Shown in pieces: positions 6,958 through 16,674 of a stretch of DNA of 64,000 bases (the first letter of the stretch is position 1; the number at the start of each line of letters is the position of its first letter). Source of the stretch: Mycolicibacterium sp. TY81 (GTDB taxonomy: Bacteria; Actinomycetota; Actinomycetes; Mycobacteriales; Mycobacteriaceae); the NCBI RefSeq assembly GCF_018326285.1, contig NZ_AP023362.1, positions 3,100,001 to 3,164,000 of the forward strand, given 5' to 3'. The notes under the pieces are model-generated. The model was given only the letters and a program-made list of their open reading frames with translations. It searched no databases and was not told the DNA's origin. A program made the translations under genes and the position numbers.

Positions 6958-8876
6958 TGCAGGATGAAGTCTTCCTCGATGGGTGCCCGGTGCTGACGCC
7001 ACAAGTCGACCAGTCGATATGGTGTGGCCACCACGACGCGCCCTGAACCGGACCGGTAGTAGGTGTGGGCGTTGGGCGTATGGCACCACACGGTGCCGCG
7101 CATCGTCTCGTCGATGCCCTCGACGTACTCGTCGTACGCATTGCGCGTGACCTCCATGGTCGGCACGCCGCGCAGCGCCATCAGCTGCAGACACTCGATG
7201 ATGTAGTGCGCCAGCACCTCCATCGAGAAGTTGGCGCCCGCGCCGTGGCCTGGGCTGTAATTCGGTGCTGACGTGATGAACAGGTTGGGGAAGCCCGGGA
7301 CCGTGCCACCTCGGTAGGCACGCGGACTGTCGCCCCACTCAGCGGACAACGCCCGGCCGTCGCGACCGCGGATGTCGATCGTCGACAGGAAGTCCAGGTG
7401 GTAGCCGGTGGCGTAGATGATGACGTCGAGGTCGATCTGTCGGCCGTCGTGCGTGACAATCCCATCGGCGTTCACCGCGGCCGGCTCGCTGGCTTCGACG
7501 TCGACGTGATCACGGGTCAACGCGGCATAGTAGCCGCCGGGGTCGCGGATGATCCGCTTGCCGTACGGGGCGAAATCGGGCGTGACTTTGCGGGCCAATT
7601 CTGTTCCGGCGCCGAACATCTGGTTGATGTAGTCCGTGCACATCTGCAACAGCACGTCGTTGGCGGGCGAGATCGACAAATGGTTCTTGGACCACTCCGG
7701 GTCCTGCAGGATGACCGGGTAGTTGTTGTCGGCGGTGGCCCAGTACGACTTGACCCGGTTCCACATGGCGTAGAACGGCAGCACCCGCCCCAGGTAGCGG
7801 CGATGTTCCGGGACGTCGTCGGACAACCGCTTGCGGGGAGCGACCCAATGAGGCTGCCGCTGGAACACGGTGAGGTGTTCGACCTGGTCGACGCAGGCAT
7901 CGACAATCTGCACCGCGGTGCAGCCGGCACCGATGATCGCCACCTTCTTGCCCGTCAGGTCCAGCGCGGGATCCCACTGCGCCGAGTGAATGCTGATGCC
8001 GCCGAAGCTCTCCCGGCCCTCGAGATCGGGAAAGCGGGGACGATTCAGGTAGCCGGCCGCGGTTACGACGAAACTGGCATGGTCAACCGTCGTGCTTCCG
8101 TCGGCGCCGCGCGAATGAATCTGCCACTGCTGACGACTTTCATCCCACCGCAACGCCTCCACCTCGGTGCCGAACCGGATGTGCTTGCGCAGCTCGTGCT
8201 TGTCCGCGAGCGCGACGAGATAAGCCTGGTACTCGGCGCCCTGCGGGTAATAGCTGGACCATTCCGGGTTCACTTCACGCGACAGCGAGTAGTAGGCCGA
8301 CGGGGTGTCAACGCCGATGCCCGGGTACGTGGTGGTCAGCCACGTACCCCCGACTTCGCTGTTGCGGTCGAAAATCTGAAACTGGACGCCCTCCTCGGCA
8401 GCCGCCAGTGCTACCGCGATGCCGGCCAACCCGGCCCCGATGATGGCCATGGAAGTGGTCTGGGGAATCGGCACCGTGCGCGGCAGCGTAGGTTGCGACG
8501 GGCGGAAACCACCCTGCTCGATCAGCAGGTCGACGAATTCGTCATCTACCGGACCGCCCACCGCCAGCGGCAGCACCCGGGTGAACAGGTCGCGGTCTGC
8601 GCCGGCCGCGTCCTCGGGCCGGAAGTCGACGAGCGCAGTGCTGATCTCGCCGACCAGCGCGTGCATGGTTTCGGGATCGGTGGTCCCCGCCCGCTCAGGC
8701 GGGTCCTGCACGTGATCGATCTTGGGGGCGTACCGATCGACGACCGATGCATCGCCGGTCATCTGTGCGAGCACAGCGACGAGGACACCGGGATCTGCCT
8801 GCATCAGGTGTGCACGCAGGGCGTCAGGGTCAGCAGCGCTGGCTACAGGTGAGGACGATTCGGTCGCGGCGGTCAT
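6954..8876 (-). CDS. Baeyer-Villiger monooxygenase, 4-hydroxyacetophenone monooxygenase-like
   Basis: 640 residues, the length typical of HAPMO-type Baeyer-Villiger enzymes, which carry an extra ~140-residue N-terminal domain before the flavoprotein core. FAD-binding GAGLAG is at residues 147-152, the type I fingerprint FGGISIHSAQW at 291-301, and the NADPH-binding GAGCTA at 316-321. A conserved GATG-like motif (YATGYHLDFL) lies toward the C-terminus. Such enzymes insert oxygen next to a ketone using NADPH and O2 to give an ester or lactone. The gene is coupled to the SDR at 6070-6957 and divergent from the acyl-CoA ligase operon, consistent with oxidising a ketone that enters that pathway. 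The substrate is unknown. Confidence 0.88.
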   Translation of the reverse strand: MTAATESSSPVASAADPDALRAHLMQADPGVLVAVLAQMTGDASVVDRYAPKIDHVQDPPERAGTTDPETMHALVGEISTALVDFRPEDAAGADRDLFTRVLPLAVGGPVDDEFVDLLIEQGGFRPSQPTLPRTVPIPQTTSMAIIGAGLAGIAVALAAAEEGVQFQIFDRNSEVGGTWLTTTYPGIGVDTPSAYYSLSREVNPEWSSYYPQGAEYQAYLVALADKHELRKHIRFGTEVEALRWDESRQQWQIHSRGADGSTTVDHASFVVTAAGYLNRPRFPDLEGRESFGGISIHSAQWDPALDLTGKKVAIIGAGCTAVQIVDACVDQVEHLTVFQRQPHWVAPRKRLSDDVPEHRRYLGRVLPFYAMWNRVKSYWATADNNYPVILQDPEWSKNHLSISPANDVLLQMCTDYINQMFGAGTELARKVTPDFAPYGKRIIRDPGGYYAALTRDHVDVEASEPAAVNADGIVTHDGRQIDLDVIIYATGYHLDFLSTIDIRGRDGRALSAEWGDSPRAYRGGTVPGFPNLFITSAPNYSPGHGAGANFSMEVLAHYIIECLQLMALRGVPTMEVTRNAYDEYVEGIDETMRGTVWCHTPNAHTYYRSGSGRVVVATPYRLVDLWRQHRAPIEEDFILQ

Positions 8877-8979
8877 GCAATCGAGTATCGAAGGGACCGC
8901 CCTTTCGCCGCCGCTGCTTTGACCTCTGAGCGGGATACGATCCTGCGAGCAACTCGGTGCGCTACATACGTTTCACCGC

Positions 8980-10566
8980 ATGGATTCTGATGACCTGGAC
9001 ACCGTTATCGCCCGGGCCCGCAGCCACAGCCTCGCCGACATTCCACGCCGGGCGGCGCGCAGACAGCCGAACAAGACAGCGATCGTCGACGGCGAGGTGT
9101 CGCTGAGTTTCGCCGAGTTCGACCACCTGGTCGACCGTGCCGCTGCGGCGTTGCGCGACAACGGTCTTCGGGTCGGAGACCGGCTTGCGTTGTTGTCACG
9201 GAACTGCTGGCAGTACGCGGTACTGACATTCGCCTCGGCCCGTGCCGGCGTGGTTCTGGTCCCGATCAATTTCATGCTCACCGCCGAAGAGATCACCTAC
9301 ATCCTGGCGCACAGCAATGCTGCCGGGCTCATCGTCGAAGCGGACCTGGCGCCGGTGGCGGCGGACGCGCTGCGCCGCGGCACCGCAGTGCACGTCACCG
9401 CAGCGCTGGCTCCGGCCGGGCAGCAGTGTCCCTCTGGATGGCCAGATTTCGCCGATTGGCTCGCCGCCACGAGCACTGCCCCGGACCATCTTCTCGGCGA
9501 CGAACAGCTCGTCCGGGTGATGTACACGAGTGGCACCGAGTCGCGGCCGAAGGGGGTGATGCACAGCAGCCGCAGCTTGATGTGGCAGTACATCAGCACC
9601 ATCGTCGCCGGCTCGATGTCTGGCGACGACGTCGTCATCCATTCCCTGCCGCTGTACCACTGCGCACAGCTCGACAACTTCCTGGCCACCGCAATCTATC
9701 TCGGCGCGACAAGCATCATCCTGCCCCGCCCCGAACCCGAACTGGTCCTGCGCACCATCGAGCGCCACCACGCCACCAGTTACTTCGCGCCGCCCACTGT
9801 GTGGATCAGCCTGCTGCGCAGCTCCGTCTTCGACCAGGTCGACCTGTCCAGCCTGTGCAAGGGGTACTACGGCGCCTCACCGATGCCCACCGAAATCCTG
9901 CACGAGTTGCGTCGCCGGTTGCCGGGTCTGCGCTTGTGGAACTTCTACGGCCAGACCGAGATGGCGCCCCTGGCCTCGGCGCTCGGACCGGAGGAACAGG
10001 ACGCTCACGCCGGATCGGCAGGCCGACCGGTGGTCAATGTCGAAACCACCATCCTCGACGAGACGAACACTCCCGTACCACCGGGAACCGTCGGCGAGAT
10101 CGCCCACCGCAGTGCACATTTGATGCTGGGCTACCTCGACGACGCGGACAAGACCGCGGAGGCGTTCGCCGGTGGTTGGTTCCATTCCGGTGATCTCGGC
10201 TTCTACGACGAGCACGGCCTCTTGCACGTGGTGGACCGCAAGAAGGACATGATCAAGACCGGCGGGGAGAATGTCGCCAGCCGCGAAGTGGAAGAAATCC
10301 TGTACCTGCACAACGGTATCGAGGAAGCCGCCGTCTTCGGGTTGACGCACCCGCTGTGGGTCGAAGCTGTCGTCGCCACCGTGGTCCCCCGCGCCGGGAT
10401 GACGCTGACCGAAGACGAAGTCCTCACCCACTGCCGTGGTCATCTCGCAGGCTTCAAAACTCCCAAACGGGTTTTCTTCGTCGATTCCCTCCCGAAGAAC
10501 CCCAGCGGCAAATTGCTCAAACGCCGACTGCGTGAAGAATTCAGCCCCGAATTCGCGCAAAACTGA
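8980..10566 (+). CDS. Acyl-CoA ligase (FadD-type, ANL superfamily)
   Basis: 528 residues; activates a carboxylic acid with ATP to acyl-AMP and then acyl-CoA. Motifs in order: phosphate-binding YTSGTESRPKG near residue 183, the YGQTE core motif near 325, HSGDLG near 405, the hinge region RKKDMIKTGGENV, and the catalytic lysine in NPSGKLLKR at the C-terminus. It is the first gene of a tight plus-strand operon with alcohol and aldehyde dehydrogenases, enoyl-CoA hydratase and two acyl-CoA dehydrogenases, so it most likely starts CoA-dependent side-chain breakdown. It is divergent from the Baeyer-Villiger gene across a 103-base gap that must hold both promoters. Confidence 0.9.
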   Translation: MDSDDLDTVIARARSHSLADIPRRAARRQPNKTAIVDGEVSLSFAEFDHLVDRAAAALRDNGLRVGDRLALLSRNCWQYAVLTFASARAGVVLVPINFMLTAEEITYILAHSNAAGLIVEADLAPVAADALRRGTAVHVTAALAPAGQQCPSGWPDFADWLAATSTAPDHLLGDEQLVRVMYTSGTESRPKGVMHSSRSLMWQYISTIVAGSMSGDDVVIHSLPLYHCAQLDNFLATAIYLGATSIILPRPEPELVLRTIERHHATSYFAPPTVWISLLRSSVFDQVDLSSLCKGYYGASPMPTEILHELRRRLPGLRLWNFYGQTEMAPLASALGPEEQDAHAGSAGRPVVNVETTILDETNTPVPPGTVGEIAHRSAHLMLGYLDDADKTAEAFAGGWFHSGDLGFYDEHGLLHVVDRKKDMIKTGGENVASREVEEILYLHNGIEEAAVFGLTHPLWVEAVVATVVPRAGMTLTEDEVLTHCRGHLAGFKTPKRVFFVDSLPKNPSGKLLKRRLREEFSPEFAQN

Positions 10567-10579
10567 AGGAACACAACAT

Positions 10580-11686
10580 ATGTACAAAGGCCGCATCGCG
10601 CGATTCGATGAGCCCGGCAAGCCATTTCAGATCGAGACCGTCACGCTGCCAGAGGTCGGACCGGGTGAAATCCTGGTCCGCGTGACCCGCGCCAACATCT
10701 GCGGGTCGGACGTACACGCCTGGCACGGCACGTTCGCAACCCGAGGTCTCGGTGGGCAACTGCCAACGGTGCTCGGGCACGAAATGGTTGGGGCTGTCGA
10801 GGCGCTGGGTGACGGTGTTTCGACCGACTCGAACGGCAAGCCGTTGCAGACCGGCACCCGAGTGGTGTTCCCCTACTTCTACAGCTGCCACAGCTGCCGC
10901 AATTGCCTTGCCGGGCGACGAAACGGCTGCCTGAAGCTGAAGATGGCCATGCTGGGCCGGGCCGACGAGCCACCATATTTCGTCGGCGGCTACGGCGATT
11001 ACTACCTGCTGCCGGCCGGCGCCGTCGTCTACACGGTTCCGGACAGCGTCGCTGACGACATCGCGGCAGGCGCCAATTGTGCTCTGTCCCAGGTGATGTA
11101 CGGGTTCGAACGCGTCGACCTGCAACTCGGTGAACACGTTGTCGTGCAAGGGGCCGGAGCTCTGGGCCTCTATGCGATCGCGGTCGCCAAAGCGCGCGGC
11201 GCCGCGAACGTGATCGCGATCGACGGCATCGCCGAACGGCTGGAGTTGGCGGCCGCCTTCGGTGCCGACACCGTGCTGGATCTGAACCAGGTCGCGACGC
11301 CCAGGGACCGAGCCAAAGCCGTTCGTGCGCTGACCGACGGACACGGTGCCGACGTCGTCGTCGAAGTCGTCGGGCACCCCTCGGCGATCGAAGAGGGCCT
11401 GCAGATGCTGGGACAGTTCGGCCGCTACGTCGAGATCGGCAACATCAACGCCGGCCAGACGTTCGCCTTCGACCCCTCGCGATTCGTCTTCAGCAACAAG
11501 ACCATGGTCGGCGTTTCGCTGTACGACCCGGCAGTGCTGTCTCGCGCCCTGACCTTCCTGGACCGTCACCAACATGAACTGCCCTTCGACCGGCTCGCCG
11601 CAACGACGTACTCGCTCGACGACATCAATGACGCCTTCGCCGCGGCGGACGGCAAGCGCGACATCCGTGCCAGCATCACCCCGTAG
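10580..11686 (+). CDS. Zinc-dependent medium-chain alcohol dehydrogenase
   Basis: 368 residues from the ATG at 10580, preceded by GAAGGA and only 13 bases after the ligase stop. Catalytic zinc ligands are visible in C-G-S-D and LGHEMVG. The structural zinc lobe is the run CHSCRNCLAGRRNGC near residue 105, and the NAD site is GAGALGLYA near 190. It would interconvert an alcohol and an aldehyde or ketone. The aldehyde dehydrogenase encoded next (17 bases later) could take the product to the acid, which the upstream ligase would then activate, so the three genes read as one oxidation-activation module. Confidence 0.9.
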   Translation: MYKGRIARFDEPGKPFQIETVTLPEVGPGEILVRVTRANICGSDVHAWHGTFATRGLGGQLPTVLGHEMVGAVEALGDGVSTDSNGKPLQTGTRVVFPYFYSCHSCRNCLAGRRNGCLKLKMAMLGRADEPPYFVGGYGDYYLLPAGAVVYTVPDSVADDIAAGANCALSQVMYGFERVDLQLGEHVVVQGAGALGLYAIAVAKARGAANVIAIDGIAERLELAAAFGADTVLDLNQVATPRDRAKAVRALTDGHGADVVVEVVGHPSAIEEGLQMLGQFGRYVEIGNINAGQTFAFDPSRFVFSNKTMVGVSLYDPAVLSRALTFLDRHQHELPFDRLAATTYSLDDINDAFAAADGKRDIRASITP

Positions 11687-11702
11687 TTCGCAAAGGACGA
11701 AT

Positions 11703-13127
11703 ATGCACACTCACCAACGTTCCGAGCTTTTCATCGACGGCCGCTGGGTGGCCCCGTCGGGCAGCGGTGTCATCGACGTCGTCGACCCGGCCACCGAAGT
11801 GGTGATCGGCCATGTCCCGGCCGGCGACGAAGCCGATGTCGACGCGGCGGTCGCCGCAGCACGCCGCGCCTTCGATCCGGCGATCACCGTCCCAGAGCGG
11901 CGGCAGCGGCTGCGCCGGGTGATCGATGCGATGGAGAAGCGCCTGCCGGACATCGCCAACCTCATCACCGCCGAGATGGGCGCCCCGGTACGAATCGCGC
12001 AGACGGTGCAAACGCAGGTACCGCTCGCCGTCGCCAACGGCTTTGCCGACGTCTTGGACACGTTCGATTTCGAAGAGCGCGTGGGCAATTCGCTGGTGCT
12101 GCGCGAGCCCTACGGGGTTGTCGGCGCCATCACCCCGTGGAACTATCCGCTGTACCAGGTGGTCGCCAAGGTGCTTCCGGCCATCGCCGCGGGCTGCACC
12201 GTCGTGCTCAAACCGAGCAACGAGGCACCGCTGTCGGTGTTCGCGTTCATCGAAGCCTGCGAGGAAGCGGGACTGCCGCCCGGGGTGGTCAACATCGTTT
12301 CCGGCCCTGGACGGGTGATCGGTGAGCGCCTCGCCAGTCACCCAGACGTCGACTTCGTGTCCTTCACCGGGTCCACCGGGGTGGGATCCCGTGTCGGCGA
12401 GCTGGCGGGCCAGTCAGTCAAGAAGGTGGCCCTCGAGCTCGGCGGAAAATCGGCAAACGTCATCCTCGATGGCGCCGACCTGGCCACCGCGGTCAAAGTC
12501 GGCGTCGGCAACGCGTTCCTCAACGGCGGCCAGACCTGCATGGCGTGGACGAGAATGCTTGTGCCGCAGAGGCGCTACCGTGAGGCACTAGAACTGATCG
12601 AATCGGCGGTGGGCCGCTACACCGTCGGCGATCCCTGGGACCCGGCCACCCGGATCGGCCCGTCCGCCTCACAATCCCAGTTCGACACGGTGCGCGGATT
12701 CATCGACCGCGCGCAGCGTGATGGCGCGCGTCTGCTCACCGGGGGCTCCGAGCGGATCCGTGACATCGGGTTCTTCCTGGCACCAACGGTATTCGCCGAT
12801 GTCGACCCGGAATCTGAACTCGGACAGGAAGAAGTGTTCGGACCCGTACTTGCCGTCATCCCCTATACCGACGACGACGATGCCCTGCGCATCGCCAACG
12901 GCACACCCTACGGCCTGTCGGGGGCGGTGTGGGCCGCCGACGACGACACCGCGATCGCGTTCGCACGTCAGATTCAGACCGGACAGCTGGACATCAACGG
13001 CGGTCCTTACAACCCCACCGCGCCGTTCGGCGGCTACAAGAAATCGGGAATCGGCCGGGAGCTCGGGCGATTCGGCTTCGAGGAGTATCTGCAGACGAAG
13101 TCCCTTCAACTCAGGGCACGGCCGTGA
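11703..13127 (+). CDS. NAD(P)-dependent aldehyde dehydrogenase
   Basis: 474 residues from the ATG at 11703, preceded by AAAGGACGAAT. Family features are PWNYPLYQ, the cofactor motif FTGSTGVG, the general base in LELGGKSANV, the catalytic Cys in NGGQTCMAW and EEVFGPVLAV. Oxidises an aldehyde to a carboxylate. It lies 17 bases behind the alcohol dehydrogenase, and its stop overlaps the next start (GTGA at 13124-13127), so it is part of the same transcript as the enoyl-CoA hydratase. Confidence 0.92.
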   Translation: MHTHQRSELFIDGRWVAPSGSGVIDVVDPATEVVIGHVPAGDEADVDAAVAAARRAFDPAITVPERRQRLRRVIDAMEKRLPDIANLITAEMGAPVRIAQTVQTQVPLAVANGFADVLDTFDFEERVGNSLVLREPYGVVGAITPWNYPLYQVVAKVLPAIAAGCTVVLKPSNEAPLSVFAFIEACEEAGLPPGVVNIVSGPGRVIGERLASHPDVDFVSFTGSTGVGSRVGELAGQSVKKVALELGGKSANVILDGADLATAVKVGVGNAFLNGGQTCMAWTRMLVPQRRYREALELIESAVGRYTVGDPWDPATRIGPSASQSQFDTVRGFIDRAQRDGARLLTGGSERIRDIGFFLAPTVFADVDPESELGQEEVFGPVLAVIPYTDDDDALRIANGTPYGLSGAVWAADDDTAIAFARQIQTGQLDINGGPYNPTAPFGGYKKSGIGRELGRFGFEEYLQTKSLQLRARP

Positions 13128-13900
13128 AGGCACCCGTCGATGTCAGCACCAGCGGCTCGATCCAGCTCTGGACGATCGATCTCCCAGAGGCAGGCAACGC
13201 CATATCTTCCCCGGATGTGATCGCGGCGATCGAGGCCAACATCGATGCAGCCAACCGCGACAACGCAGTTCGGGCGATCATCCTCACGGGTCGCGGGAAG
13301 ATCTTTTCGGCCGGCGGCAATGTCAAGGAGATGGCCGACCGCCGCGGCATGTTCGGCCTCGCCCCCATCGACCAGCGTCGTGCGTACATCGATGGCATCC
13401 AACGCATCCCACGTGCGATGAGCCGGCTCGAAGTCCCCATCATCGCCGCGGTCAACGGCGCCGCGATCGGCGCCGGCTGCGATCTGGCGATGATGTGTGA
13501 CATCCGCATCGCCTCGGAGCGCGCGTCATTCGCGGAGAGCTTCGTGCAGCTCGGCTTGATTCCCGGCGACGGCGGATCCTGGTTTCTGCCGCGGGCCATC
13601 GGATACTCCCGCGCCGCCGAGCTCACCTTCACCGGTGACCGCATCGATGCCGCAACGGCGCTCGACTGGGGTTTGGTGAGCCGCGTTGTGGCCCATGAGG
13701 ATCTGCTTGCGGAAGCGCACACCCTGGCCGAGCGCATCGCCGCCAATCCCCCGCACGCGCTGCGGATGGCCAAACGACTGCTTCAGGAATCCATCACCGG
13801 CACACTGGAATCGACCCTCAGCATGGCCGCAGCCATGCAACCGCTGGCCCACCATGACACAGCGCACCACGAGCGCATCGCGAAGTGGAAGACCTCATGA
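13124..13900 (+). CDS. Enoyl-CoA hydratase/isomerase family protein
   Basis: 258-residue crotonase-fold protein starting at a GTG that overlaps the aldehyde dehydrogenase stop. The oxyanion-hole segments are FSAGGNVKEM and NGAAIGAGCDLAM. The active-site stretch FAESFVQLGLIPGDGG lacks the usual Glu three residues before the LG and has PGDGG where many hydratases have PGAGG, so the enzyme may be an isomerase or a hydratase with displaced acid residues. The operon context favours hydration of the double bond made by the two acyl-CoA dehydrogenases that follow. Its stop overlaps the next start as ATGA (13897-13900). Confidence 0.88.
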   Translation: MKAPVDVSTSGSIQLWTIDLPEAGNAISSPDVIAAIEANIDAANRDNAVRAIILTGRGKIFSAGGNVKEMADRRGMFGLAPIDQRRAYIDGIQRIPRAMSRLEVPIIAAVNGAAIGAGCDLAMMCDIRIASERASFAESFVQLGLIPGDGGSWFLPRAIGYSRAAELTFTGDRIDAATALDWGLVSRVVAHEDLLAEAHTLAERIAANPPHALRMAKRLLQESITGTLESTLSMAAAMQPLAHHDTAHHERIAKWKTS

Positions 13901-15054
13901 CGCCGACCCTGAGACGTCTGGTGCCGCCGGCGAGCAGCTCGAACCCAGCTGCTGACGCGTTGCGCGGCCAGGTCCGGACGTTCCTCGCCGAACAACTGGC
14001 TGTGGGCGCCTTCACGCCGTCGGTCGACGCCTGGTTGTGCGGCTGGGACGAGACCTTCACCCGTTCGCTGGCACGACAAGGCTGGTTGGGTATGACGGTC
14101 CCCGAACACTATGGCGGGCACGGCCGTTCGTTTCACGACCGCTTCGTCGTCACCGAGGAACTACTGGCCGCCGGGGCGCCGGTGGCCGCCCATTGGATCG
14201 CCGACCGCCAGATCGTGCCGTCGCTTCTCAAGTACGGCACCGAAGAACAGAAGCACGAGTACCTGCCCCGCATCGTCCGCGGTGAGTGCTTCTTCGGCAT
14301 CGGAATGAGCGAGCCCGACTCAGGATCGGATCTCGCGAGCGTGCGCACGCGAGCAGTCCGTGCCGACGGGGGCTGGGCGATCACCGGGACCAAGGTATGG
14401 ACCTCGGGGGCGCACCGGGCCCACGCGTTCATCGTCTTGGCCCGCACCGCACCGGCGGACTCGGCACATCGGCACGCGGGGCTCAGCCAGTTCATCGTCG
14501 ACTTCGCCACCGAGGGCGTAGACGTTCGGCCCATCATCTCCATGAACGGTGGGCACCACTTCAATGAGGTGATTCTCGATGAGGTGTTCGTGCCCGACTC
14601 CCGGGTCTTCGGAGAAATCGGGCAGGGTTGGAGCCAGGTGACCTCCGAGTTGAGCTTCGAGAGAAGTGGCCCGGAACGGTTCCTCTCGACGTTTCCACTC
14701 CTGGGCTTTGCACTCGAACAGGCTGCTCCACAAGATGTTTCGTGCGACGTCGAGATGGGCCGATTGGTGGCACGTATCGCCGGGCTGCATCACACATCGA
14801 TGGCTGTGGCAGATGCCCTGCAACGCGGCGAGGCCGCCGATGTCTCCGCAGCCGTGGTCAAGGTCCTCGGCACCACCGTCGAGGGCGATATCGCCGACTA
14901 CGCCGATCTGCGCACCGGTGATGAGAGCAGGGTCGACTCGTCGTGGGCCGATCTGGTGTTCCACGCGGTCGACCAGCGCCCCGGATTCACCCTGCGCGGC
15001 GGAACCAACGAGGTACTGCGCGGCGTCATCGCGCGGGGATTGGGGTTGCGATGA
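13897..15054 (+). CDS. Acyl-CoA dehydrogenase, large/alpha-type subunit (FadE26-like)
   Basis: 385 residues; the ATG at 13897 overlaps the previous stop and is preferred over a GTG four codons earlier. Typical mid-domain flavin contacts GIGMSEPDSGSDL and ITGTKVWTSG are present, as are ELSFERSGPERFLSTFPLL and the C-terminal LRGGTNEVLRG. That pattern is usual for steroid side-chain FadE proteins. In mycobacterial steroid degradation such enzymes work as alpha2beta2 heterotetramers encoded by adjacent genes; the next gene overlaps by ATGA and encodes a shorter, divergent homologue. It would oxidise the acyl-CoA made by the ligase at 8980. Confidence 0.88.
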   Translation: MTPTLRRLVPPASSSNPAADALRGQVRTFLAEQLAVGAFTPSVDAWLCGWDETFTRSLARQGWLGMTVPEHYGGHGRSFHDRFVVTEELLAAGAPVAAHWIADRQIVPSLLKYGTEEQKHEYLPRIVRGECFFGIGMSEPDSGSDLASVRTRAVRADGGWAITGTKVWTSGAHRAHAFIVLARTAPADSAHRHAGLSQFIVDFATEGVDVRPIISMNGGHHFNEVILDEVFVPDSRVFGEIGQGWSQVTSELSFERSGPERFLSTFPLLGFALEQAAPQDVSCDVEMGRLVARIAGLHHTSMAVADALQRGEAADVSAAVVKVLGTTVEGDIADYADLRTGDESRVDSSWADLVFHAVDQRPGFTLRGGTNEVLRGVIARGLGLR

Positions 15055-16112
15055 ACGCAATCGGATCGATGACAAGCGCGCCGACAGTCGATCGCGATCT
15101 GGTCGACATGATGGACGCCGTCTTCGCCGACCACCGGCTGTCCCACGATCCTGGGCCGGCCGAGGCACGAGTCGACTTTGACCGCACATTGTGGCAACGG
15201 CTCGATGAGCTCGGGCTGGTGCGGCTGACCGGTTCGGAACAATCCGGCGGTAGCGGCGCGAGCTGGCGCGAATCGGCTGAATTACTCACCGCCGCAGTGC
15301 GGCACGGGGTACGGCTGCCGTTGGCCGAGCATGATCTCTTGGCGTGCTGGCTGCTGGAGGCCGTCGGCCACGAAGTCGACGACGCGCTCCGCACGATCCA
15401 CGTGGTGCCGCAACCCGATGCACCTCGGGCGCCGACGCCCTGGGCCGGCTCCGCCGACCGGATCGTCACCGTGTGGCGGACCGGCGACGGCTATCGTGTC
15501 GCCGATGTCGACACCACGGAAATCACGATCGCCCCGGGACGCAACCTGATCGGCGAACCGCGCGACACCGTGAGAGTCGATGCGGCCGGGTGGCCCGGAC
15601 AGGCGGTAGCGCCCGAGTTGGTCACCGAACTCGAGCGCAAGGCCGCGTTGGTGAGAGCCATTCAGGTTTGTGCCGCACTGGATTGCGCGATCGCGGCCTC
15701 GGTTGAGCACGTGATGTCGCGCATCCAGTTCGGCCGTCCCCTCGCCAAGTTCCAGGCGATCCAGAACCTGATCGCAGATGCCGCCGCCGAGGCGGCGGTT
15801 GCGCGCTCGGCTACCGAAGCGGCACTGCACACCGCACTCGAAACAGGATGGCTGACAGACCATCTCGACTTCCAGATCGCAGTCGCACGGTCCTGCGCTG
15901 GGCATGCGGCGTCGGCCGTGACACGTCATGCCCACCAGGTGCACGGTGCGATCGGGACGACACGCGAACACCGCCTGCACGAATGGACCCGCGCAGCCCT
16001 GGCGTGGCGCTCGGAGAACGGTTCTGTGCACTTCTGGGACCGGAAGGTCGCCGCCGCGGCGGCTGAAGCAGGCCGCACCGGCGTGTGGGCGTTGATCACT
16101 GGCACCGGGTAG
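15051..16112 (+). CDS. Acyl-CoA dehydrogenase, small/beta-type subunit
   Basis: 353 residues from the ATG at 15051, which overlaps the preceding stop. The N-terminal and middle domains are poorly conserved and the usual flavin-contact motifs of the beta domain are missing. The C-terminal helical domain keeps RIQFGRPLAKFQAIQ and HQVHGAIGTTREHRLHEW, which bind FAD pyrophosphate across the subunit interface. That combination is characteristic of the partner subunit in heteromeric FadE complexes, so I infer a complex with the 13897 product. Downstream is a 70-base gap before the NTF2-like gene. Confidence 0.85.
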   Translation: MNAIGSMTSAPTVDRDLVDMMDAVFADHRLSHDPGPAEARVDFDRTLWQRLDELGLVRLTGSEQSGGSGASWRESAELLTAAVRHGVRLPLAEHDLLACWLLEAVGHEVDDALRTIHVVPQPDAPRAPTPWAGSADRIVTVWRTGDGYRVADVDTTEITIAPGRNLIGEPRDTVRVDAAGWPGQAVAPELVTELERKAALVRAIQVCAALDCAIAASVEHVMSRIQFGRPLAKFQAIQNLIADAAAEAAVARSATEAALHTALETGWLTDHLDFQIAVARSCAGHAASAVTRHAHQVHGAIGTTREHRLHEWTRAALAWRSENGSVHFWDRKVAAAAAEAGRTGVWALITGTG

Positions 16113-16182
16113 CTTTCGGGATTATTCCGGTGACCGGTCACGGGCGCTGTGACGAGCAACTCCGGCGAGTTGACTGACCGGT

Positions 16183-16674
16183 ATGAGCAACTCGATCAGC
16201 TTGCCTGAGGCCCAAGAATTCATCGCCGAGTTCTGGTTTCACTACGACCAGGGAAACTTCGCCGAAGTGGCGGCTCGGATCGGCGACGAGATGGAGTATC
16301 TGAGCCGTTCGGATTCCGGAAACTGCCCATTCGAGCATCTGCTGGCGGCCGAATTGCACGGCGGCGCAGAGACTCTCGCCTGGCTCACCGAGCACCGCAA
16401 CGAGAACCCGTACCCGTGCCGCCACCACGCGACCAACGTCTTCCGGACCGGAACCGAGGGTGAGGTCACGACGGTGCGGTTCTATCTGTACGTCAACCAG
16501 ATCACCAACAACGTCCCGTTCGGGGTGTCGAGCGGCGTGGTCGACGTCGGCATTCGGCGCGCGGGTGATGCGTTGGTGTTCACCTCGATGACGGTGGTGC
16601 TGGACGCCGAGAACTCGATCCCGCTCGCCGAGCACGCCGCGAAGGCCGCGGCCGCCAACGGGCAACCCGCGTGA
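16183..16674 (+). CDS. NTF2/SnoaL-like fold protein
   Basis: 163 residues with the alpha-plus-beta cone pattern of the NTF2 superfamily: an N-terminal helix with FHYDQGNFAEVAARIGDEMEYLSRSD, then H-A-T-N-V-F and curved beta strands VTTVRFYLYVNQITN and ALVFTSMTVVLDAE. Relatives in steroid pathways act as isomerases, dehydratases or small-molecule binding proteins. Its stop overlaps the next SDR start (GTGA at 16671-16674), so both are co-translated. The specific reaction cannot be assigned. Confidence 0.68.
   Translation: MSNSISLPEAQEFIAEFWFHYDQGNFAEVAARIGDEMEYLSRSDSGNCPFEHLLAAELHGGAETLAWLTEHRNENPYPCRHHATNVFRTGTEGEVTTVRFYLYVNQITNNVPFGVSSGVVDVGIRRAGDALVFTSMTVVLDAENSIPLAEHAAKAAAANGQPA

Noticed and set aside
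7398..8852. Long plus-strand open frame opposite the Baeyer-Villiger gene
   Set aside because: Arg/Val/Asp-rich shadow frame caused by high GC; the minus strand carries complete flavoprotein motifs.
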